Below are positions 6,472 to 12,647 of a stretch of DNA of 34,571 nucleotides, piece after piece; the stretch's first letter is position 1; every line of letters begins with the position of its first letter. The position numbers and the translations under genes were made by a program. The DNA is from a virus: positions 1-34,571 of IMG/VR virus record IMGVR_UViG_3300017772_002829. One strand, 5' to 3'. The notes beneath the pieces were generated by a model. The model was not told where the DNA came from, did not search any database, and worked only from the letters and a program-made list of their open reading frames with translations.

Positions 6472-7553
6472 CCAATTTTCTCCCAAGGAACATCTTTATT
6501 ACCAAAGTGTCCGTATGTGCAATTCTCACTATAGCCGTAGAAGTTATACATATCAAATTTATCAATAATGGCTTTTGGTGTTAGGTCAATATTTTCTCTA
6601 ATAAATTTTTCAATACTTCTGTTATGTCCATTACTATCAATATAAATTGATGTAGGCTCTTTAACACCAATAGCATAAGACAATTGAATTTGACACCAAT
6701 CTGCCATGTCATCTGCTACAATGTTCTTGGCTAACCATCGTGCCATGTAGGCGGCACTTCGGTCGACTTTGGTGGGGTCTTTTCCACTAAAAGCACCACC
6801 ACCGTGGGGAGCAAAGCCACCATAAGTATCAACGATAATCTTACGCCCGGTAAGTCCTGTGTCGCCATCAGGACCACCAATACAAAAATTGCCTGTAGGA
6901 TTGATATGCCAAACTGTGTCATTGTCGATTAAATCTCCCATTGTTTCTCTAACTGCGTCTTTTACTGGTGCTACACAACTATGCACAAATCCTTCCTTGT
7001 GCTGATGTGATACCACTACTTGATCAGCACGTACAGGCTTTCCGCCTACATACTGAATACTTACTTGTGATTTTGCATCTGGTAGTAAAAAATCATATCC
7101 CTCTTGTCTGTATTCTTTTAATTTCTTTAGAATTTCATGTGAGTAATGAATTGGTGATGGTAAGAATGATTCAGTTTCATTAGTTGCATAGCCAAACATA
7201 ATACCCTGATCACCTGCACCAAAGTCGTCTGTTCCCAATCCAATGTCACCTGATTGAGAATGAATCTCGTTATAGATGTTTAGGTTATCCCAATGGAATC
7301 CATCTTGTTCGTATCCGATTTCTTTAACTTTGTCAATTACGATTTGTTTTACTTCGTCTTTGCTTACGTTAAAATTCTTTACTTCACCCGCCAACGTTAC
7401 ATGGTTAGTGGTTACAAGTGTTTCAATTGCCACACGTGTTGTTTCATCACCGTTCTTAAGTCCGGCATCAACTAATGCGTCTGAGATTTGATCTGATACT
7501 TTATCAGGATGTCCATCACTTACACTTTCGCTTGTAAAAATATAGTTATTCAT
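6465..7553 (-). CDS. metK: S-adenosylmethionine synthetase (MetK)
   Basis: A 362-aa enzyme making S-adenosylmethionine from methionine and ATP. Hallmarks are SESVSDGHPDKVSDQISD at residues 8-25, GDQGIMFGY at 114-122 and GGGAFSGKDPTKVDRSAAY in the second half. It is slightly shorter than bacterial MetK (about 384 aa) but shows no break. AAAGGA precedes the ATG at 7553. It is directly downstream of a DNA methyltransferase and in the same operon as radical SAM QueE, both SAM users. MetK is uncommon in phages, so transfer from a bacterium is likely (inference). Confidence 0.97.
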   Translation of the reverse strand: MNNYIFTSESVSDGHPDKVSDQISDALVDAGLKNGDETTRVAIETLVTTNHVTLAGEVKNFNVSKDEVKQIVIDKVKEIGYEQDGFHWDNLNIYNEIHSQSGDIGLGTDDFGAGDQGIMFGYATNETESFLPSPIHYSHEILKKLKEYRQEGYDFLLPDAKSQVSIQYVGGKPVRADQVVVSHQHKEGFVHSCVAPVKDAVRETMGDLIDNDTVWHINPTGNFCIGGPDGDTGLTGRKIIVDTYGGFAPHGGGAFSGKDPTKVDRSAAYMARWLAKNIVADDMADWCQIQLSYAIGVKEPTSIYIDSNGHNRSIEKFIRENIDLTPKAIIDKFDMYNFYGYSENCTYGHFGNKDVPWEKIGW

Positions 7554-7568
7554 AGTTTGTTTTTTCCT

Positions 7569-8681
7569 TTAGTTTTTAGTAAAGACATATATGCCTTCCC
7601 ACTTTTCTCGACCTTCTTTTTTATCGTTGCCAACACCAGGTCTAGTGTTTAGCATCATTTTGATTGTTGTATCATGTTTAAAGCCCAACTTTTCAGCAAG
7701 CTCAATCCAACGATCCACAACAAAGAATTCCTGCTTACCATACGATTTGTAGTCCGCAATGTTTGTTGCAAAGATTCCATCACTGTTAAGTCCTTTGTGT
7801 ATTTGTTGCATTGTTGGTGCGACATACCCATCAAACCAATCATCCATTGTAGTGTGTTTAACCATACATTGAGTAGGCTCGTCACTATACTTTTCTAAAT
7901 TAAAGTATGGTGGACTACTAAATGCTAAGTCAATATTCTCGCATTGATAATCTTCACTAGGACTGCAAATAAGTTCTGCATCGTTAGTTAGCAAACTATC
8001 CAAATACTTTAGATACTCAAATGTTTGTGTGTTAGGGTCTGTGCCTATGTATTTATAGTTCATATTACTACTGGTTATCCCAAGTAGCCTTCCACCGTAA
8101 CCACAGCTATAATCGTAAATACGACCCCATAGCACCGGGCATAAACGCTCTGCAATAGCTCTAGCATGTTGTGGCTTAAAGTTTTGCACGTTCTCACCTG
8201 TAACAAGCTCTAAGCTTCTACGCATTGCTGTAGGGTATACTAACTTGTTTCCTTCTCTAAATTCAAAACAAATGCGTATAGCACGTTTGAGTTTAGCATC
8301 GTCACGAAACCTATCCATTAAACTGTTTGAGCCTCGTCCTTTTGGCTCCGCTGTCTGCATGTTTGTGAATACAAAACGATTAATTGTTTGTCCTTGATTG
8401 TTGCCAAGTCCCAATACGTTTTGTTCAACTTTGTTATATGATGTGCGTTTAAACTTCTTTAATGCTTCTCGTAATCCTTCTTCTGTATAATAAACAATAG
8501 GAACAATATCTCGTTTACGATAGATATCAAATACTTTGTCTATTGTTCCAGGTCCATCTGCTTCGTATACCTCTGCGGTAAACGTATCTAATTCTTCATA
8601 TAGATCTTCGTATCCAGTAAACTCATCTGCAAAGATGTATTCTGGTTTAATGTTCCAAAACTTGTGTATTTCATTTATCAA
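7569..8681 (-). CDS. DNA amino-methyltransferase (N4-cytosine or N6-adenine type)
   Basis: A 370-aa protein. SAM-binding motif I is seen as DYSCGYGGRLLG (190-201) with a following acidic turn YIGTDPNT (211-218). Catalytic motif IV is SSPPYF (255-260). SPPY favours N4-cytosine or N6-adenine methylation of DNA; in phages this protects against restriction. The N-terminal 180 residues are not diagnostic and may hold target recognition. No ATG is available at the N-terminus; TTG at 8681 overlaps the previous stop (TTGA). No restriction enzyme gene is next to it, so it is probably an orphan enzyme. Confidence 0.85.
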   Translation of the reverse strand: MINEIHKFWNIKPEYIFADEFTGYEDLYEELDTFTAEVYEADGPGTIDKVFDIYRKRDIVPIVYYTEEGLREALKKFKRTSYNKVEQNVLGLGNNQGQTINRFVFTNMQTAEPKGRGSNSLMDRFRDDAKLKRAIRICFEFREGNKLVYPTAMRRSLELVTGENVQNFKPQHARAIAERLCPVLWGRIYDYSCGYGGRLLGITSSNMNYKYIGTDPNTQTFEYLKYLDSLLTNDAELICSPSEDYQCENIDLAFSSPPYFNLEKYSDEPTQCMVKHTTMDDWFDGYVAPTMQQIHKGLNSDGIFATNIADYKSYGKQEFFVVDRWIELAEKLGFKHDTTIKMMLNTRPGVGNDKKEGREKWEGIYVFTKN

Positions 8682-8887
8682 TGAATAACTGGTCCTGGGC
8701 CGTTGTCTACCCTAATATCATCTGTGCTATTAAGAATGTGATTAGTTAACCTGTCGAACTCTTCTTCATTAAGAAGACTTTTATAGATTGCTAATGCTTG
8801 TGCCATCATAACTCCTGCCGCTGCCAACGGTTCTTCGTTAGCTGTTATGTCTGCAATTTTTTTATATAATTTTTCTAAGTCATCCAT
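8678..8887 (-). CDS. hypothetical helical protein, 69 aa
   Basis: A 69-aa protein beginning MDDLEKLYKKIADITANEEP. It is strongly helical with an alanine-rich middle (LAAAGVMMAQALAIY) and an acidic second half. It could be a small helical adaptor; no family is recognised. AGGCAGG precedes the ATG at 8887. A longer reading frame to 8983 would run into queE and is rejected. Confidence 0.65.
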   Translation of the reverse strand: MDDLEKLYKKIADITANEEPLAAAGVMMAQALAIYKSLLNEEEFDRLTNHILNSTDDIRVDNGPGPVIH

Positions 8888-8925
8888 ATTACCATCCTGC
8901 CTCTCTAATTTTATCTTCGTAGCTC

Positions 8926-9822
8926 TTATGTGCCCCAGGCGTTTCCGAAGAGACTGATGTGGAGTCTTGGTGTGAATCTCCATCCTCTTTCCATGCAGAT
9001 CTCTGCGACTTCCTGGACGTTAAGATTGTATTCTTCACTGCGACCACCCAACGGCATAAGATAAACAGGGCATTCCAAACCTTCTTTACGATATGCTGCG
9101 ACAGCTCTGTCAACATCAGCAATATCCTCGCTGTCAGCAACAACAAATTTAAGATAGATATCGCTGTTATCCACAAGACTGTAGACATAAGCAACATCAG
9201 GCTTGATAGCATCTTCCCAAGATTCTCCCGATACTGTGAGCTTGGGTGAACAACTCCATGTGACTTTAATTCTGTCACTGTCGTGGAGATAGTTGAATAA
9301 ATCGTCATGTAAGTGTTGCGTAGTGTTTGTTTCAAATGTAACATTTTTTAAGTCCTTCATACGTGGATGTTCGAACAGCTCTACGTAAAGACGTTGCCAC
9401 GCTAACAACGGCTCACCACCTGTCATAATTAAATGAATGTCTTGTCCATTATCGCAAGTCCACTTGCCTTCTGGTGTTAAACTTAGCAAATGATTTACTA
9501 CTTCGTCTACCTCTGCAAGTTTGTTAAAGTCTTTAAATTCAGGATAGATACTTGCATAAGTATCACAGCCTGTGTGTATAATAGGCAAGTCTGTAAATTC
9601 AGTTACAGTATCTGCAATACCACTATCAATTAATCCTTTAACTTCATCATTGTAACGATTGCCTGCTTCGTGCTTTTCAGCTCTACTTGGTTCATTTCTT
9701 GGTAAGCCAAAGTTCATACAACGAAAGTTGCAACCAAATGTGCGTAAAAATACACTAGGAACACCTACGTATTGTCCTTCACCTTGCACACTGTAAAATG
9801 CTTCTGAATATCTAAGTTTCAT
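8926..9822 (-). CDS. queE: 7-carboxy-7-deazaguanine synthase QueE (radical SAM)
   Basis: A 298-aa radical SAM enzyme that contracts 6-carboxytetrahydropterin to 7-carboxy-7-deazaguanine. SVQGEGQYVGVPSVFLRTFG (residues 11-30) is the QueE N-terminal signature and TGGEPLL (134-140) the SAM-binding strand. The iron-sulfur cluster cysteines are unusual: C31 and C35 are spaced normally, but the third (C86 in GCDTYAS) follows an insert of about 50 residues instead of two. The CDT context shows it is the true third ligand. Start at 9822 overlaps the MazG-like gene by 11 bases. It works with FolE, the QueD-like protein and the DpdA-like protein elsewhere in the window. Confidence 0.88.
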   Translation of the reverse strand: MKLRYSEAFYSVQGEGQYVGVPSVFLRTFGCNFRCMNFGLPRNEPSRAEKHEAGNRYNDEVKGLIDSGIADTVTEFTDLPIIHTGCDTYASIYPEFKDFNKLAEVDEVVNHLLSLTPEGKWTCDNGQDIHLIMTGGEPLLAWQRLYVELFEHPRMKDLKNVTFETNTTQHLHDDLFNYLHDSDRIKVTWSCSPKLTVSGESWEDAIKPDVAYVYSLVDNSDIYLKFVVADSEDIADVDRAVAAYRKEGLECPVYLMPLGGRSEEYNLNVQEVAEICMERGWRFTPRLHISLFGNAWGT

Positions 9823-10255
9823 TTATTAAGTTACTCCATTTCTTTAATTTGTTTCTTTTGACTTGCACACGATCCTCAAGTTCGTTCCAGTCAAACATTC
9901 CGTTCTCTGCCAACAGTTCCAACATACATAATACATCACCTGCTTCGTCTACAAGTTTCTTGCGATTAGTTAATGCGTTTTGCACTTTGCTATTTGCTTC
10001 TTCAATTGTATTAAACTTGCGAACTGTTTTACTGCATACTTGTGTTAGCTCTCCGCATTCTTCTGCTGTAATAATCATTAGTTGCTGTAATGTATTCAGT
10101 GGATGCTTCTCACGTGCTTCAGCTTCTTCATGCTTTTGTGCTTTGTTATTAAACATGTCTACTGGATATTCTTCCTTTAGTCTACGAGCCATATAATCAG
10201 CATAGCTTTCACGTCCGTCTGCACCATTTAGTGGACTACCTTTACTATAACTCAT
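9812..10255 (-). CDS. MazG-like nucleotide pyrophosphohydrolase
   Basis: A 147-aa protein of the all-alpha NTP pyrophosphatase (MazG) group. E65, E66 and E69 in TAEECGEL and D103-E104...D107 in DEAGDVL form the usual EExxE...DExxD metal site. Members hydrolyse NTPs or dNTPs to monophosphates; phage MazG has been proposed to alter host alarmone or nucleotide pools. AATGGAG precedes the ATG at 10255, which overlaps the SWIM gene stop by ATGA. The N-terminal 50 residues are extra to the core and unassigned. Confidence 0.82.
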   Translation of the reverse strand: MSYSKGSPLNGADGRESYADYMARRLKEEYPVDMFNNKAQKHEEAEAREKHPLNTLQQLMIITAEECGELTQVCSKTVRKFNTIEEANSKVQNALTNRKKLVDEAGDVLCMLELLAENGMFDWNELEDRVQVKRNKLKKWSNLINET

Positions 10256-10512
10256 TGTGCAAACTCCATTCTGTATTGTGGATGCTTATCATCTAGTGCT
10301 ATCTCTACTCTTGTTAACACTTCTAAACTGTGCTTGCACTTGCCACGGAATGTAAAGCCTGGACAGTCACAAGTAAAGCCTTTGTCTGTGCAAGTAACAT
10401 CATATGTGTCTGTGCCTTTTGAGTTAGGTTGTTTCCATATTAAGCCTTCAAACACAGAGCCTTTAGGTTTAAATAATGTAGGTTTAAGATATCGTTGTGT
10501 GAATTTAGCCAT
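10252..10512 (-). CDS. SWIM zinc-finger protein
   Basis: An 86-aa protein with C48-x-C50-x8-C59-x-H61, matching the SWIM zinc finger CxCx(n)CxH. SWIM modules bind DNA or proteins. A preceding beta hairpin (TDTYDVTCTDKGFTCDCPGF) is the usual layout. No other domain is present, so it probably acts as an adaptor. AGGA precedes the ATG at 10512, which overlaps the previous stop (TAATG). Confidence 0.82.
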   Translation of the reverse strand: MAKFTQRYLKPTLFKPKGSVFEGLIWKQPNSKGTDTYDVTCTDKGFTCDCPGFTFRGKCKHSLEVLTRVEIALDDKHPQYRMEFAQ

Positions 10513-10733
10513 TAGTGTATTGTCCTATTATTAAGTGGTGATGCGTTTTCCAATATTTGATCTCCATATATTAAGCCTAATATAACTAGTATTGTTTCTG
10601 GTAATTGATCAAAGTCTTCAATTTCAAATGGTGCGAATACTCCTTGAAACGATCCGTCTGCTTTAAGCACTAAAGCATATTCGTCGTCATCGAGCCAGTC
10701 ATTTATTTTACCTTCTCGTTTGTCTTCTGCCAT
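10512..10733 (-). CDS. hypothetical acidic protein, 73 aa
   Basis: A 73-aa acidic protein beginning MAEDKREGKINDWLDDDEY. It has a short hydrophobic stretch (PETILVILGLIYG, about residues 44-56) probably forming a buried helix rather than a membrane span. GAGG precedes the ATG. It is the first gene after the consensus promoter at 10762-10790. No family recognised. Confidence 0.7.
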   Translation of the reverse strand: MAEDKREGKINDWLDDDEYALVLKADGSFQGVFAPFEIEDFDQLPETILVILGLIYGDQILENASPLNNRTIH

Positions 10734-10761
10734 TTTTGCCTCAACTTTATTCTTATAACTT

Positions 10762-10790
10762 ATTATAAACTACTTTGTTCAATTAGTCAA
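10762..10790 (-). promoter_or_regulatory. consensus sigma70-type promoter
   Basis: On the minus strand TTGACT (10785-10790), 17 bp, TATAAT (10762-10767). Its -35 overlaps the 3' end of the AbrB-like gene. It drives the SWIM, MazG-like, queE, methyltransferase and metK unit. Confidence 0.88.
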
Positions 10791-10968
10791 CTTTCTTTTT
10801 TACTGTAAATGTTGGCACACCTGCTGTAGTATTTTCTTCCCATAGCAAGTCATCACCCACATCCCAGCCCATTTGGTTTAATAGTTCAACTGGTAATTCA
10901 ATAAGCAATTCTTCTGTTTTGCCGTCTTTGATAACTTCTACAGTCCATGTTGTTTTTGGTTTTGTCAT
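10783..10968 (-). CDS. AbrB/SpoVT-like small DNA-binding protein
   Basis: A 61-aa protein. The pattern ELPVELLNQMGWDVGDDLLWEE (residues 24-45) fits the SpoVT-AbrB fold, where a loop carrying lP.e.l...G...GD makes a swapped-hairpin dimer that binds DNA. Free-standing AbrB-like proteins act as transcription regulators or antitoxins; no toxin gene is adjacent. ATG at 10968 overlaps the prs stop (TAATG). A possible candidate to regulate the palindromic promoters of this window (inference). Confidence 0.65.
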   Translation of the reverse strand: MTKPKTTWTVEVIKDGKTEELLIELPVELLNQMGWDVGDDLLWEENTTAGVPTFTVKKKVD

Positions 10969-11930
10969 TAAATCTTTTGTGTAAATAAACTACTTACACT
11001 CTCCTCATTGCTTACCCTTCTTAGGGCCTCTCCGAACATTTCTGCTACGCTTACTACACGAGTCTTTTTACAATTACTTGGACATCTAAAGTCAATAGTA
11101 TCTGTAATTACTAGTTCTTTTAGCACACTCTTTTCAACTTTTTTACATGCTTCTCCTGTAAGAACTCCATGTGTAATATATGCTCTTACACTTAATGCAC
11201 CAGCATCCATAATAGCCTGTGCGGCATTACATAGTGTTCCACCACTATCAATAATATCATCTACTAGAATAGCGTGAGAACCTTTAACTTCACCAATTAG
11301 ATTCATTACTTCACTGATGCCTGCTTTAGGTCTACGCTTGTCTACAATAGCAATATCACTGTGAAACATATCAGCAAACTTACGAGCTCTTACTGTTCCG
11401 CCTGCGTCCGGTGAAACAAATACTGTTTCTACTTCATTTACATTACTATCTTCTTTGTAGAACTGCTTCTTAATATCTCTTGCAAATGATATACGACTTG
11501 TTAAATCATCTACAGGAATATCAAAGAAGCCTTGAATTTGACCGGCGTGTAGATCCATTGTAAGGATTCTATCAGCACCGGATTCGGTTAGCAGGTTCGC
11601 TACTAGTTTAGCCGTAATAGGAGTGCGGCTTGCACTTTTACGATCCTGCCTTGCGTAACCGAAATAAGGTATGACTGCGGTAATACGTTTAGCACTGCTA
11701 CGCTTGGCCGCATCAATCATAATCATTAATTCCATTATATTATCATTAACTGGTGTGCTTGTGCTTTGTATAATAAACACATCCTCACCTCTAACATTTT
11801 CTAAAAATTCTACACTGCTTTCACCATCAGCAAATGTTTTAATATCAGCAGGCACAAGTGTAGCAAAACAATGTTGTGCAATCTTTTCTGCTAATTCAAT
11901 ATTACTATTACCTGCGATAATTTTCATCAT
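10968..11930 (-). CDS. prs: ribose-phosphate pyrophosphokinase (PRPP synthetase)
   Basis: A 320-aa enzyme making PRPP from ribose-5-phosphate and ATP. Seen are the [18 protein letters not shown] region, the [10 protein letters not shown] motif and the PRPP-binding loop [13 protein letters not shown]. Length equals the bacterial family. PRPP feeds nucleotide and NAD synthesis; a separate phosphoribosyltransferase (17245-17796) may use it. GGGAG precedes a double ATG (11930/11927). Lies in an operon with thymidine kinase. Confidence 0.96.
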   Translation of the reverse strand: MMKIIAGNSNIELAEKIAQHCFATLVPADIKTFADGESSVEFLENVRGEDVFIIQSTSTPVNDNIMELMIMIDAAKRSSAKRITAVIPYFGYARQDRKSASRTPITAKLVANLLTESGADRILTMDLHAGQIQGFFDIPVDDLTSRISFARDIKKQFYKEDSNVNEVETVFVSPDAGGTVRARKFADMFHSDIAIVDKRRPKAGISEVMNLIGEVKGSHAILVDDIIDSGGTLCNAAQAIMDAGALSVRAYITHGVLTGEACKKVEKSVLKELVITDTIDFRCPSNCKKTRVVSVAEMFGEALRRVSNEESVSSLFTQKI

Positions 11931-12087
11931 TTAATCTCCCTATTGTATTGATTAGAATTAGTATCTGTGCTGCAAATTCTTTGCGACCTTCAAAGATGTC
12001 ATCCGTTCCATCTGTTAGTCCTTGCACGTCATCTTTTATTTCAGCTTCACATGTTTGTATTATTCTTTTTATAACATCTCCGCTCAT
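11908..12087 (-). CDS. hypothetical protein, 59 aa
   Basis: A 59-aa, mostly helical protein beginning [20 protein letters not shown]. The ATG at 12087 overlaps the thymidine kinase stop (TAATG) and has GGGAG upstream. Its end overlaps the prs start by 23 bases. It is squeezed between two nucleotide enzymes and is probably translated in step with them. No family recognised. Confidence 0.65.
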   Translation of the reverse strand: MSGDVIKRIIQTCEAEIKDDVQGLTDGTDDIFEGRKEFAAQILILINTIGRLNDENYRR

Positions 12088-12644
12088 TACTTGCTCTCCC
12101 AATGTTCATGGCAACGTGGTTCATATGTCTCTGCGCCGCCTACGTTTACTCTGCCACCACTTTTTCTAAGTCGTTGCGTCTTACTGCATGGTTGTCCACA
12201 TATGCTACAAAATGCAGTAATCTTCATAATGCCATCTGCTAGTGCTAATAATCTACCAGTAGTTTCAAATGGTATTCCTCTACTGTCTTGATCTAATCCT
12301 GCACATACAAAGTTAACACCTTCACGTAATCCTTCTTCTACAAACCATAGTGCTTCTTTAGGATCAAAGAATTGCACCTCGTCAATGAATACTGTGTGAA
12401 AGTTATAAGGTTTAATTGTGTAATTATCTTTTACTAATTCTAAATCAATAACACTAATAGCAGGGTGACTAAGTTTATTGTGTGTAACAATCTTGTCTGG
12501 GTCATACCTGTCATCTACTAATGGTTTTAGGACTAATGCTTTGTGTCCTGAATGCTCTAGAAAGAGCAGTCGTTTTAATAACTCACTGCTCTTTCCTGCA
12601 AACATTGGGCCTGCGATAACCTCTAGATTGCCTCGTTTATACAT
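12087..12644 (-). CDS. tdk: thymidine kinase
   Basis: A 185-aa type II thymidine kinase. The P-loop is GPMFAGKS (12-19). FIDEVQFF holds the DxxQ-type Walker B. A C-terminal zinc site is formed by C-x2-C (SICGQPC region) and RCHEH. It phosphorylates thymidine to dTMP, salvaging nucleosides from degraded host DNA for phage synthesis. Length equals bacterial and T4 enzymes. It follows the subtilase gene by 3 bases and may share its promoter. Confidence 0.96.
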   Translation of the reverse strand: MYKRGNLEVIAGPMFAGKSSELLKRLLFLEHSGHKALVLKPLVDDRYDPDKIVTHNKLSHPAISVIDLELVKDNYTIKPYNFHTVFIDEVQFFDPKEALWFVEEGLREGVNFVCAGLDQDSRGIPFETTGRLLALADGIMKITAFCSICGQPCSKTQRLRKSGGRVNVGGAETYEPRCHEHWESK

Positions 12645-12647
12645 TTA

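Noticed and set aside
6731-6922. Hydrophobic ORF inside metK
   Set aside because: Frame shadow of MetK; the MetK motifs continue through it.
7312-7340. TTGACA inside metK with a weak -10 (TACGAA)
   Set aside because: The -10 matches poorly and the bases encode conserved MetK sequence.
8050-8057. TATAAATA on the minus strand (T4 late-promoter box)
   Set aside because: Single occurrence inside the methyltransferase coding sequence, in codons that suit the protein, far from any late gene.
8889-9344. Second minus-strand frame inside queE
   Set aside because: Overlaps QueE motifs in another frame and has no recognisable protein character.
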